A stretch of 47,500 nt of DNA from Apostichopus japonicus. Lineage: Eukaryota > Echinodermata > Holothuroidea > Aspidochirotida > Stichopodidae. Made by a program: the position numbers and the translations under genes. The notes beneath the pieces are model-generated. The model did no database searches, was not told the DNA's origin, and saw only the letters and a program-made list of their open reading frames with translations. The DNA lies in contig NC_092562.1 in the NCBI RefSeq assembly GCF_037975245.1, forward strand, positions 13,065,001-13,112,500, given 5' to 3'. Positions 10,690 to 22,357 of this stretch are shown in pieces; position 1 is the stretch's first letter, and each line of letters starts with the position of its first letter.

Positions 10690-13020
10690 ATCATCGCTCA
10701 TCTGTGTATATCTACTAACTAGCATATCAGTACTATAAATATGTGTTAGTAAGTTTACATGCCTGACCATGTAATGTTACTACTTTGGTTAGTGAAATCA
10801 GGGACAACACTGAAAGCAGTACTTTCACTATCTGCCTAGTAATTGTAAACATTTAAACTAGTAAATCAACTGCTCCGAATCAGTATCTTTACTCAATACC
10901 GGCAAGTATAAATACTACCACGGATAGTAAAATCAGGGATCTAAGTTTACTCGCATTTGTGAGTACTTGTGTTTTCTGTGTGGGGATTACACCAGATCCC
11001 CGCCCACCCCACCCCTAACCCCACAAATACACAACCAGATCCGCGCCCCATCGCACCCCTACCCCCCCCCCCCCCAAAAAAAAAAAAAAAAACCCACACA
11101 AACTGAGTATTAAACTAAATGACTTTGGTTTGTTTTAATTTTTGTGTGGTAGGGTGTGGTATGGGAATTAAGTTCGAAAACCGTAAGTGGGCTGTGAAGG
11201 GTCTAGTAACAATCATTTATTGGAATGGAAACCTTTTTGCGGCTTCATTAACAATAGTAATAATAATAATGATGATGACGATGATGATGATGACGATGAC
11301 GATGACGATTGCGATGACGATGATAATAATAATAATAAGATTAACATGATTAAGTGACAATCTCATCAATAAAACCAGACACCAAAACTGCAGTGTGGTT
11401 TTAATGATGCTACATCAATATGAATGGGACACACTAGACTGTAGCGAATAGCCAGAATGAACAACATACTTCAATCCAAGTAGTACAGCAAAAAGCATTT
11501 AGATATGACAAACAGTATTCACATTTGCAGCTGATAACCGAGATGGAATTTTTCATTGTATTCAGCATACAGATTGATCTCTACCAAAGACAACAGGCTT
11601 ATTCTCAGGTCTCGACAAATATGTTTTAAAGTACTCGCTACTTGGCGACCGTGACTAAAATTTAATCCCCAAAACGCCAAATTCACTTGCTACTATTATT
11701 CCTGTGCAAGTCTCCATAGTACAGATCTTCAACATCAATACATTCTGTTAACAAAGGTTAAGCACTTAGGCAGATACCTGGTGCTACGTTATTCCACATT
11801 GGAAAATGATGTTTCTGTGCAGTACGAAATTGACAATTTTTCCACCAAAAGTAAGTGATGAACAAAGTAAAACATGTCGCAGAAACATAAATAAGCAGCT
11901 AGGCCTACTGTACTGTCTCAAACAATTAAAAAACACACATACGAAGATAGCTTGGCTTCTGTCACATTAGGGCTCCTCTATAGTACTAGGCATATCTTAC
12001 AGGTACTAGGCGCGAATCTTGAGCCTATACAGTACCCCATTGCTACTTTGAATCGCTACTCGCGTAGCGCGACGTCGTACATTTTCCGAATTATTTATCT
12101 TGTCTTTTAGCTGCAGATTGGCGCGCGCAAAAAAAATTACTATTACTCATTTACACTGACTAAATCATGCGATTTTTTACGCAATGAAAATCTAAGGTTG
12201 AAGGAGCATCCATCTTCCATAAACTCCTAGCAGCAATAACAGCATACTTTTCTCAAAGCTCTGTACATATTTGTATATTTTGCGAATTATGACTGATGGC
12301 TAGTAGGAAAATGCTTTTAAGAAATGATTTAGGAGATGTTTTGCTACCTCAATTGTATTGGTACTCTGACTGGTATTCTTGTGTTAACGAATCCAATTTT
12401 AACCCACCGTTGCTGGCCTAGACAACATACACTTGCTCATAGGCCTAGCCAGGTTTTTTCGAGTTGTCCCATAATCATAAACGTGACGAAAGTCGAACGT
12501 TACTTTTAAGGCCTAGCTGTGTAGAAACTGGTGGAAGAGACTACACAACTTGAGATCAACAGCCGATCCAGACACAGCTCATGAACTCACTGCCAAACTA
12601 ACACCGTTTAACACAATTAATTCGCACTGAGATTGGTCATAGTCAACAATCTAACTAGGCGACAGTTAAGTTTCGTAAACGGCGCCTGGTTATTTCCCCA
12701 ACGTAACTACATACAAACCTGAAATTTTCATTTGGCAGTGCATCTCGACAATTGCGATATACGACGGAAAATGTCCATATCACCGATGTATGTACAAACA
12801 GTACACCCTTTGCAATGTATGTAGCGAACGTGGGCAGCGAAGGGACACACTGAAGCCTATATAGATTAGCTAAAGTTGTGAGTTTTTACTCGATTCTACG
12901 GATGCCCATAAGCTAATTTCCAGTTGCCAGCAGCCTCCTATACTTACGAGGCGTAACGCACATGTTATCTAATAGGCTGGTCAGTGGGAGATACGGTAGA
13001 TTATAAAACAAGGTTTCCAT
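10690..13020. other. No gene recognised; simple repeats
   Basis: Contains a C-run followed by an A-run (about 11060-11092) and a trinucleotide microsatellite of AAT/GAT/GAC units (about 11253-11340). The remainder is AT-rich without supported exons. Confidence 0.5.
11253..11340. repeat. (AAT)n/(GAT)n/(GAC)n microsatellite
   Basis: Runs of AATAATAAT, GATGATGAC and again AATAATAAT. The period of three keeps frames open, but the encoded M/T runs are not a gene. Confidence 0.9.
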
Positions 13021-13450
13021 AATTTGGCCTCTGGTGACTCCAAATGACCTATCACCTCAATAAAAAACAATACGCTTCTTGCACTGAATGTGTCACAACT
13101 ACATACTAAATATGGGATGGTCCAAGCATCCCTTCTTGAGATATCGTGTTTACAAAGTTTTCACATTTGACCCCTAGTGACCCCAAATGACTTTTTACCT
13201 CCACATAAAACAATAGGCGTCTTTACTTAATGTGGTACTCCTTCACATGACATACAAGATTGATCCAAGCTTCCCTTCTTGAAATATTGTGTTTACAATA
13301 TTTTCACAATTTGAACCCTGGTGACCCCAAATAACCATTGACCTTCTCTCAAAACTATAAGCATCTGCTACTCAATGTGGTACACCTCTATACTCACCAA
13401 ATACCAGATTGGTCCAAGTTTCCCTTCTTGAGATATCGTGTTTACAAGCA
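13015..13450. repeat. Three diverged copies of a ~145-bp tandem repeat
   Basis: Each unit contains a GTGACnCCAAATnACC block, an A-rich AAAACAATA-like block, CTCAATGTG-like and TGGTCCAAGnTTCCCTTCTT blocks, and ends with GAGATATCGTGTTTACAA. Unit boundaries recur near 13150, 13300 and 13450. The copies are diverged by substitutions, so the array is old. Confidence 0.7.
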
Positions 13451-13712
13451 AGGCGTCGCAAACACACGCCCATATACATACACTCATCCGCCTGCATGAC
13501 TGCATATGTTACGATTATCATCGAAACCAAAAATGGGAGCCTTCTCTGCAGTGCTACACTCTCTACAACTACATCCTTCAATTTAATTCCTGTCAAATTT
13601 TCTTGCTCCATTAGAGGTCACTGAACTTATAGTTTGTACATGCACAATGTGCCATTGATCAGGTCTGATGGGGTAGTCTGTGATATCTCTTCCTCAATTC
13701 CACAACAACAAA

Positions 13713-14937
13713 TGCCCCTGTCACACTTCTGCGGTTTGGGCCGCGGAGGCGCTACGGTTCTCTTCCGCGACTATCCGTAGTACATCCGTAACGAACCCGT
13801 AGCAAAACCGTGATAGTCCGTGGTGGACCGTAGCGCTTCCGTAGCATCGTTTCTTCCGCAGCCCGAATTTTGAATTGTTCAAAATTTCAATTTCTTCCGC
13901 CGGTTGCCGCAGGCAACCGTAGCACAACCGTAGCTTGCCTTATCACAACCGTGGCGACCGTAGCACAACCGTGGCATTTCCGCCATTGACCGTAGCCAGG
14001 AAAGCACTACGGGGAGGCTACGGATATGCTACGGTCGTACCATGGTGTCCACGGTATCACTGCCGATGTGCTACGGATATACCACGTACGTACTACGGAT
14101 ATGCCACGGATATGCTACGACAGTGTCTTTGTACCTGCGGTTATAATACGGGTACGCTGTGACTGTGTTTCTGATGTTTCGGATATGCTACGGTTGTACC
14201 ACGGTATCTTCGGTTACGCTACGGCGGTCTTATACACTACACACGTGTTTTTGCATGCTACCACGTTGCCAACGTAACATCGCCTGTATTTAATAGGTAG
14301 TCAGTCGCCATTCCACGCGGAGACTCGACGTACTACACATGATGTCAGCAAAAAGGAACGCTTCCGGGAGGAGGGGTAGCACTAGGAAATCACCAACCCC
14401 GCCCACACCCGTCCCGCACCCGCTACGCCAGAGGCGACTAGAGAAGTTGCCGGGGAAATTGTCCACAATAACGAGAACAGTGAAACAGAACAGTTCTTTA
14501 CTCATTGACATGACGTAGACAGTAGATTTGGCTTCGTGGGCTAAATGTGTAGATGTGAATAACAACAACGTATACCTAAGTGGCTGTGCCTATAATGGTA
14601 TCTACATGTGGAATAAATGTCCTATCATAATCCCATAGAACATGGGACCGTAGCCCATCCGTAGCCACCGTAGCGTGCCCGTTGCTTGCCCGTAGCGCTT
14701 CCATGGATGCCGTAGCACAACCGTTGTGAGATCTTCACATAACCGTGACATTCCGTAGCGATTCCGTAGCATTTCCTCACTACATCCGTTACTCTTCCTT
14801 GGCTCTTCCGTAAAGGCCGTAACCACACCTCAGTGCAATCGTAGAACGTTTACATCCGCGACCAAAAACGGCTGCTGTGCTCCGGTTCCCAACCGTAGCG
14901 CTTCCGCGGCTCAAACCGCAGAAGTGTGACAGGGGCA
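13713..14937. mobile_element. TIR transposon rich in CCGTAGC/GCTACGG words
   Basis: The first and last ~47 bp are inverted copies with about two mismatches (TGCCCCTGTCACACTTCTGC at the left end). Roughly two dozen CCGTAG/CTACGG words fill three blocks that switch strand: CCGTAGC at 13770-13995, GCTACGG at 14005-14225 and CCGTAGC at 14645-14900. A block without the word lies at 14280-14640. The flanking bases allow a short AAA duplication, which is too weak to name the superfamily. No transposase is encoded. The dense subterminal words look like an amplified transposase-binding motif. Confidence 0.75.
14342..14518 (+). CDS. Small basic Pro/Arg-rich ORF inside the CCGTAGC element
   Basis: 58 codons from ATG to TAG within the motif-free core. 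The N-terminal half is rich in Arg, Ser and Pro (S-P-T-P-P-T-P-V-P), like a nuclear or disordered tail. No domain is recognised. The GC content is higher than in the surroundings, so it could be a captured host exon or a remnant of the autonomous element's gene. Confidence 0.2.
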   Translation: MSAKRNASGRRGSTRKSPTPPTPVPHPLRQRRLEKLPGKLSTITRTVKQNSSLLIDMT

Positions 14938-15099
14938 AAACCATACTTAACCTGTTTCAACCAAGACAGATGGTTACCTTGAGTTTCAGTGGATGTCGTC
15001 ACCCGGGAAGTCTTGTACTTAGCGGATATAGCTTTTATATGGCTAAGTTTGATAGGCCTTAAGCCTATTTAAGTCTCGTTAACATCCCGCTCCTTTCTC

Positions 15100-15245
15100 G
15101 TGGTAGGAAAGTGGCTACACGTGGGAAGCGGTACTCACGTCTTTCGGAGGGGACGTTAAATTGCGGTCCCGGGAGCAGGACTACACACCCCTGCCTCGTT
15201 ACTTCAGGGCACTATTCGAAGAGAGAAGGCGAGATTCGCCGGTGT
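15100..15245 (+). mobile_element. SINE-like conserved marine-invertebrate motif
   Basis: Contains TTCGGAGGGGACGTTAAATT followed by GCGGTCCCG and, after a spacer, ATTCGAAGAGAGAAGGCGA and GATTCGCCGGTGT. This ordered set of words recurs in short interspersed elements across marine animals, from my memory of such repeats. No tail or target duplication is evident. Confidence 0.45.
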
Positions 15246-15609
15246 CTTTCCACGCACAAAAACTTGGAACCTCAATAATTTCCGACTAAGGATTTCCTTA
15301 GTCTGCTGAAGCACCTTCGGGTGGAAGCATAATACGAGGCATATCGTATCATATCCCTGCAGGTAGACACACTGGCAAGTTACTGAATAAGACAATACTA
15401 AGCTCATGAAACCAATGCGACTTTTTATTTCTGTATAGTGTTTTCTCCCAGCATCTAAAACCGTGTGCTTCTCTTGTAGCACTGACCAACGGTAAACAAA
15501 GCATTTTGCAGAAAGTACACATTTTTAATGTACATTGTGAAACATATTAAGCTTATAATTTTAGCACATATAAGTAGCTCTTAACGCAACATTGTGCTTA
15601 AAATAACAA

Positions 15610-15930
15610 TTAACTCCCAAATTCCCCAGACTGATTAAGGTTGGTGGCTGAACCTACATGGAAGGGCCTGAGGCAAATGAAGTCTTTTATGAAGGGTCCG
15701 GGTGATGCAGTGGGGCAATTCCGGGTACTCCCCAAGAAGACAACAGACAAGCAAACGGTACATTCCATAATTTAGATCTTTATACATAGCTATAAACGGA
15801 AGGTTGCGCTGATAAATAATAAGCAATTCAAAATTTTCCCCACTGATTAAATTTGGCCCATGAACCTTTTTGGGAGGGCCAGAGGAGCAATGAAAGATAT
15901 TAAAATGGATGAGATGCTTCTCTGGTGTCA
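15610..15930. repeat. Two diverged copies of a ~210-bp repeat
   Basis: The first copy begins AAATTCCCCAGACTGATTAA near 15618 and the second AAATTTTCCCCACTGATTAA near 15832. Both continue with a GAACCT, a GGGAGGGCC/GAAGGGCC and an A-rich stretch ending GATGC. Confidence 0.5.
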
Positions 15931-15959
15931 TTGAACCCCTCTACTGTGTGGGTGTCAGT

Positions 15960-16865
15960 GGGGTGGGGTATTCTCTTGCACCCTGCTTTAGACACTGTAG
16001 CTTAATTGCTTTTCTCTTTTAAATAGACTAGGCTTATAGGCTAAACAGTGGATATATTAAGACCACTATAGTGGTCTTCATGTTCGGGTTAATGGCTAAT
16101 ACTATAGTCATTGCAATTGATGCATTTCTTGCAGTGCCTTCGACTAACCAAGTGTAAAACTAACAGCACACAGGCTAGGCTATAGCAATTACCGTAAGCT
16201 GTATTAGGTTATATGTATTGATAATGTGAAAAATGATAATTTTATACTATTCATTTATTAAAACCATGAAAGTCATGTATGGTTAATCTTAATCTAGACT
16301 ATACTTCAATCTAAATTGGCATCAATCAGATGGGGGGGGGGGGGGGGGAGGTTACCGATGTGTCAAATTTTAACAGGTGTTCCGTTAAGATGTCAGTTAA
16401 TTAGGCTAAGCCTATCTGTCGCGTCCGTCCCGGTAAGGCAGATTTCGATAGTCGCGTGGCAGGGACGACACGAATTACGTAAATTACCAGTCCAACAGAG
16501 ATATATAATGATTTCGTTCTATTAATTTTGCAGGATTGATGAGACTTAATACGTTGAACCCTATATAATAAGAGGTAATTCTATGTTTAACGTGACTTTC
16601 ACCCACTGAGACCTTACACGGTAAAGGTATACAGTTACAAAACTGCCACACACGAGGTAAAAAAACATGTCACTTTTATCCAATCGTAACTTAATGTTTC
16701 TGTCACATGACAGCAGCACTAAATCACACTCTATAATATGTTTAATTCCTGGAAATCATTTAAGGGAAAAGTTAACAGAGTATTTACATACATATGCATA
16801 TATTAAATATACATAAGGGTGCACGACACTATAAGTTTGACATAACACTATCCATACAATGATTT
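15960..16865. other. No gene recognised
   Basis: AT-rich sequence with a poly-G tract at about 16331-16348. Nothing else is supported. Confidence 0.5.
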
Positions 16866-17000
16866 TTTAATTCATTTATTTGTTTTATAGCCAATTGCCG
16901 TGTACAATGGGAAAGGAAGTCTCCTATAAAGTCTTTAAAAGACTTGACAAGGTAGGAGACTCCTTGGAAGAAAAGAAATAAAAAAGGTACAAATATAAAT
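16865..17000 (-). mobile_element. LINE 3'-end fragment
   Basis: On the minus strand it reads an A/T-rich stretch, CTTTTCTTCCAAGGAGTCTC, a short hairpin (AAGTCTTTTAAAGACTT) and TTCCCATTGTACACGGCAAT before an AATAAA. This arrangement resembles the 3' UTR end of non-LTR retrotransposons in invertebrate genomes. The assignment rests on resemblance only. Confidence 0.3.
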
Positions 17001-17645
17001 AATACAGTATATACGTAAGGATTAAATATACAGTAATAATAATAACCTAATTATGCTGAGATGGATACGTGAATAGATATATAATACTATAGTACGAGTT
17101 AATAAATTCCTTTTTTCAAATGTATGGTGAATTTGGAAAGGAATTTCCCTATCGTCGGACAACCTAAAACACTGCTTAGGTTGCCCGACAGACGACTAGA
17201 ATTTGCCGCAAGTGTTCAACACTTCGAACAAAACTCGGACTGAAAATCCTTATAGTCCATCAAGCAGGCTCGATATCGTTCACTATCGTTGCCATTATTT
17301 AGTACTAAGGTTAGTCTGGTGTGTTTTCATATGCTTAATACAATTCTCGATGTTGGATGGTTCGGGAAGTATTATTTTAAGAGTAAGCAGCAGTTTAAGA
17401 CGGACTCATTTAGTCCGTTTTGCGTTGTTAGGACTTCTCCGATCGCAGCGATTTTTTTTTTAGTAAAGAGCTAATCAAAATACTTATTGTGTGTCATTTG
17501 ATATGTCAGCCGATACAGGAACTGCTCGGCTCAGCGTGATGTACATGTACAGACTGTTTGTAAGGTGTGTACGCGTTTACAATTCATCTGCATTAACGTA
17601 CTGCATAACAAGAGAACATGGCTGAAAGTCTAATGAAATTTACAG
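17001..17645. other. No gene recognised
   Basis: Contains an inverted pair of CCTAAAACAC..GCTTAGGTTG-like words near 17160-17190. There is no supported coding sequence. Confidence 0.4.
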
Positions 17646-17885
17646 CCAACAGTTGACAAACCGACGTCAAATGTGCCGAGAGATGGAGCAGTATTAAAGG
17701 GTGGCAAATTTCCATCAATCGCCCGAGAAAATGGATCAATCTGGTCAACTTCGCTTGAATTTGGTTATGATACTGATGATATAATGGTGAACCCTAGGGA
17801 TACCATCGTTCCTGTTACCAAGATTCACCAACGGACCGACTATAGGCCTAGAAGTTGCTTCCATGATTCAATACATGAACGATGA
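17646..17885 (+). CDS. Weak candidate exon, unknown
   Basis: After an acceptor-like TTTACAG at 17639-17645 the frame is open to a TGA at 17883-17885 and has a balanced, coding-like composition (K-G-G-K-F-P-S-I-A-R-E-N). A second coding-like stretch in another frame overlaps its end (about 17790-17930), which could mean a frameshifted relic. No family is recognised. Confidence 0.18.
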   Translation, partial: PTVDKPTSNVPRDGAVLKGGKFPSIARENGSIWSTSLEFGYDTDDIMVNPRDTIVPVTKIHQRTDYRPRSCFHDSIHER

Positions 17886-19502
17886 AGGTTACTGTATGCC
17901 TGTTACTAATACTCATTTTAGAGCATTACTGTGACAAGAAAGTATACATAACTTCCTTAAGTGACACGAATGCCAACTATGAAAATGTAGGACAATGCTC
18001 TTCAATACCATACTATAGTTTGCCTAAGACTAGAAGTAATTTACGTAGCACCCATGAAGGATAGATCTTTAGAGCTAACGTTCTCTAAATCAGAGATTAA
18101 ATACAGATCTTATAAATCACTCACCTCTGATCTTTTAATTCGGATTAGTCCGTCCAGTAAATTAAATGAAAGTGGCCGGTCCTCCAGTACACAAAAAAAT
18201 ACAGCGCACCGTCGCTCAGTCCAAGCTTAGATCGGTGGCGTGAGAATCTTTACGCCGAACCGTGGTTGGAACTTCTCGAAGGTGGTGTGAAGTAGTAGTA
18301 GTAGTAGTAGTAGAAGTAGTGGTACTGTAGGGCGCCTAGGCTTACTAAACTATGAACAGCAACCGTGCTAGGCTACGCTGATCAACTATAATCACCCGCG
18401 ACGCGGACAGGAGGTGATTGTATGTTAGGTTACTAAGTCCGGTGAAAAGAGCTCGCGGAGCAGTGATTAACGCGAGCGGGCAATGTCCGAACAAATAAAG
18501 ATAATAAGGGTTGAAGTTCCCGAGCTAAAGATATGCTAGTATAGGTGAAATTAAGTATCTTAATACAGGTCAGCTACTGGTAATGATCCACATGTCGCGG
18601 AGGTCCCAAGCTAAGATGACGCGTGTATCCGAGCAAGTCCCTTAAAGTATTTTCCAAACGGGGCAACCCGTCACCAAGAAAGTTTTAGACTTCCGGAGAT
18701 GAGGTGCAAGAAAAAAAAAACTTGCTACAGATCGACAGCTACTATATCATACTGGTATCTGTTATTTTATGATACCATTTATTTCATGTTTATTTGTCAT
18801 GAAACAAAGAAATGAAATCAACACAAGTGTGGTTCGATAGGCAGACTAACGTTAGGCCTATCAATATTCAATGTCGGCATAAAAGTTTATGCCTATAGTC
18901 TGTGCCTCGAGTCTTGGATTAATTTTTCAAAAATGGGCCTAACTAAGCCCAGAGCATGTCTCTACGATGACTGCTGGTAGTACTGGCACACACAAACAAA
19001 TGTAGCGTTTAATGTAGCTTATATACAGGCCACGAAGTATATAGGCCTAGGCAATGCTACAGTATTGCCTAGAGTCTCAGATCCCTTCGTGTATTTTGTA
19101 CACCTAACAAAGCGAGTTGGCATTTGTAAGTTTCCAGCTACTTAGCATCAGCATGGCACTTGATTTTGTAGTACCTAGTTTTATTACAACTTCTTTAAAA
19201 TTTGGAATAAAATATTTTATATCAAAGCATCTTGCTTGTTTATTTTAATTTGATTCATATATGGTGAGGCCTTCTTTTAGGATGGAAAATCATTTCAAGT
19301 AGGGTTGCATATGTTCTCAAACCGTTGTATTGTGTGGGTTTGTAACTATGCCCTATACAAAGCACTGAAATAAATGGAATAGTAGATGGCTCATTAGTCA
19401 GTTGAGTTCCAGTGTAGACAATGAATGTGAACCACAGTGTGACCGACAGGACAATTCAAAATACTGTATCAACCAAACAAATTTGGTTTTAATTTGTTGC
19501 AG
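17886..19502. other. No gene recognised
   Basis: Includes a (GTA)n microsatellite at 18293-18320 and A-runs near 18710. No exon is supported. Confidence 0.45.
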
Positions 19503-19868
19503 ATGAAAGTGCAGGCCAATCGGCGCCAAAGAAAAGGATATTTGCGGTGCTTCCTCTCCAGAGATTTCTCTGGCATAACAAAAATTTGTGGAAAATCACG
19601 ACTCACTTCGGAAGGAAGAAGACCTGGTAGCGGGCAGACGGACCAGCTGTCTCAGTGTCTGACACGAGATGCTGAAAAACGGCTCAAAGAAGCTGCTGAA
19701 CAGAGATGTGATGAAAGGATTAAAATGCTATTGCCCAAGACATTATGTTTACACATCATAGAGGAAGACTACTTCACCCTAAGCAAGTGGCTTTGGGTGA
19801 TGGTCATGTTGACAGTGACGAGGAAGTCATATAACTCAGAAAGGATTGTTCGTGTAACCAAAGCATAA
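19503..19868 (+). CDS. Candidate 3' exon of an unknown gene
   Basis: An acceptor-like TTTGTTGCAG precedes ATG at 19503, and the frame stays open for about 120 codons to TAA at 19866. It is basic at the start (N-R-R-Q-R-K) and has a helical charged middle (D-A-E-K-R-L-K-E-A-A-E-Q-R). A shorter frame (+1 relative) from the same acceptor is also coding-like up to a TAG. No domain is recognised, so this may be a gene relic. Confidence 0.22.
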   Translation: MKVQANRRQRKGYLRCFLSRDFSGITKICGKSRLTSEGRRPGSGQTDQLSQCLTRDAEKRLKEAAEQRCDERIKMLLPKTLCLHIIEEDYFTLSKWLWVMVMLTVTRKSYNSERIVRVTKA

Positions 19869-21289
19869 GCTGGTTAATGTTTTTGTAAATGTTCCATTTT
19901 TTTCATTTGATCATTTCCTTTCCTTTTCTTATTTTTTTTTTTTTTCATTTGACACTAAATAACTTACTTTGGTAGATTGAGAACTTCCATAAAGTTTTTA
20001 AGGTTTTGCTAACTACTACAGGGCAACAGTTTGTGGTCAGGTGGCTCTGTGTGACCTTTGTCTTGTTAAACATAGTAATTGTTTTGTGTGGTCCTTGTTT
20101 TCTAGGAATACATGTAATGGCTCCAAGCCTCTATCACTTTTGAGAACTGTGGGGGAAATAGACAGTTTAATAACTATTTTGGTTTGGTAGGAAAATTCTT
20201 GGTGATGGATGTGTAACAACAAATTTATTTAAGGACACTGATGAGACCCATTTATAAGTTTATGATTCGAGGTTAAGAAATATGTCTGATAATTATTAAG
20301 TAACTTAATTGACAGCTGATAGGTCAATGGACCCCATATGCCCAGGGACAGGGGCGTCAATCCGATTGGAAACGTGGGGGGGGGGGGACGTAATCGATTC
20401 GAGTATTCCAGCCGTAAGTTCTATCTGAGCGGAGCGCCACCATCAGTTGGCGCGCAGCGTACAAAGAAAAATTTCAGATTTCAATACCTGCCAGATTGCT
20501 GGAGATGGCACTTGCCAGGCTGGATAGCAGCCATCTAATTGCGTGATTTCGGGAGAAAATTACAAATTCGTCACTCGCGTTTCTTTTTGCGCGAGTCTTC
20601 ACACCCTTTAAGCCGCCATATATGTAGTATATCGGTGGTTTTGTGGTCTTTGTGTAACACAAGATATGTTTGAACAGCAGACTCTTCGTTGTTTATACAT
20701 CGCGCTATCTAGCTCCAACGCGAAGAATGTTCGCAAGTAGGCTACTCTAACGTTTACAATCGGACAGTTCTGCGAAGCCTAAGCTTCTCGGTACTACATT
20801 CTGCTCTGACATCGATTCCGCCAAGTTTCATCTTTCGGTGTTCCGAATACTTTTCAAGTTTCCTTTTACTGTAAAGTTCATCCGTGAATTTTATTTCAGA
20901 GATTTCGAAGAACAGTTTATGAACTGTGGTTTGAGTGTGAGAGTGTATTATGTGCAACTCTACCAACTGGGCATGGTAGGCTGTATACGTTCCCGACATA
21001 TACGTAATATATTAGGCAATCACCTGTGCGTGTACACACGAGAGTGTATTTGCTGCGGAAATAGGAGTTGAAGCCTGCCCGATGGACTATCATTCTTCAA
21101 AATCCGAAATCTGCCCCAAGAAAGGGATATTATCTTGTTGGTAACGCCCCTTTCATATTAAAAACAGCGTAAGAAATAAATCACATATTCGTACGTTCCG
21201 TAATGAGGGGGAAATCCTACACTATAGCTGACTTGCAGACAGTTACCACGTGTTATTACTTAGTAAAGACAGAATATGGATACTGTACA
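19869..21289. other. Intergenic; fragments of dispersed repeats
   Basis: Contains a poly-G tract (about 20376-20388). After it lie the words GCGGAGCGCCACCATCAGTT and GGCGCGCAGCGTAC, which are shared in diverged form with the MITE at 41380 (GCGGAGCGCCTCCACAGGTT). At 20574-20606 there is an inverted end of the TTAA element family. No genes are supported. Confidence 0.45.
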
Positions 21290-22357
21290 TATGCACAAGC
21301 CGTTTTAATATTTACCTCTCTATTCTTGTTAAGTAGAATTAATTGCACTTAAGTAGAATACAATTAAGCTTAAGTGAAATTAATTGCACTTAAGTAGAAT
21401 TGAATTTAACTTAAGTTTAATTGTATTCCACTTAAGCAAAATTACCACTTTCTTTTAAGCTTAAGTTAAATTCAATTTCACTTAAGCTTAATTGTATTCT
21501 ACTTAAGTAAAATACAATTCTACTTAAGTAAAATTTAATTTAGCTTAAGTAAAAGTGTCATTCTATTTCACTTAAGCTAAATTAATTTTACTTAAGTAAA
21601 GTTGTATTTTACTTAAGTATAATACAATTAAGCTTAAGTAGAATTGAATTTAACTTAAGCTAAATTGTATTCTACTTAAGTAGAATAAAAATGCACTTAA
21701 GATTAATACAATTGCATATTATTTAAGTAAAATTCAATTCTACTGAAGTAAAATACAATTTAGCTTAAGTGGAATTGAAGGATCGGTCGTATGGCAAGCC
21801 GTTTTAACATTTACCTCGTGCGGAGAAGTGGTTGGTCTGGGGGCAATGTTTACATGGTACCATGCCTTGTGGTACTACTATTACTATAGCACCACTGCTT
21901 GGCTGCATTTACCAAATGTCTAACGTTCAGACTCAGTGATAAACATAGCTTTGCTTCATTTGCTAAGGGTAAGTATTGTGTGATGTTCGTACATACACAA
22001 CGAAAGCTGGATAAAATTGGCAGTATGGGGGAATGGCCGCAAATAGTTACGTAACTAGTACGTCTTGAACGTGACTCTATAGGTCTCGCACCACAGTTAA
22101 TTGTTCCATTGACTTACACACTAAACTGTCACTATAAGACCTGCCAAAGCATAGATAGAAGTCTTCATTTGGTATATCCTACCCACCACTAGAGCTAATA
22201 TGAATTCCGCTCAAGTGGAATACAATTAAGCTTAAGTAAAATGCAATTCTACTTAATTGCAATTCATTTCACTTAAGCTTAATTGTATTCTACTTAAGTG
22301 GAATTAATTCTACTTAACTAGAATAGAGAAGTAAATGTTAAAACGGCTTGCCATACG
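21290..22357. mobile_element. Element with terminal inverted repeats and arrays of CTTAAG near-palindromes
   Basis: The left end (GCACAAGCCGTTTTAATATT) and right end (complement of GGCAAGCCGTTTTAACATTT) are inverted copies that continue for more than 50 bp into CTTAAGTAGAATTAATTnCA. A third copy of the end, in direct orientation, starts at 21788. The arrays at 21320-21780 and 22195-22325 are runs of ~22-25-bp units, each centred on the palindrome CTTAAG and joined by AATT-containing spacers. The middle (21815-22195) is unrelated sequence. No coding is visible. Confidence 0.65.

Noticed and set aside
13935-14277. Coding frames in the CCGTAGC element (Y-G-Y-A-T-x repeats)
   Set aside because: They are translations of the repeated CTACGG words, with no domain and no start context.
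20574-20606. Complete second copy of the TTAA MITE
   Set aside because: Only one end is found; no partner end in the right orientation lies within several kb.
21318-21790. CRISPR-like array of regular short repeats
   Set aside because: The spacers are themselves similar AATT-rich repeats, the host is an animal and no cas-like gene exists. The same applies to 44265-44828 and 24420-25197.
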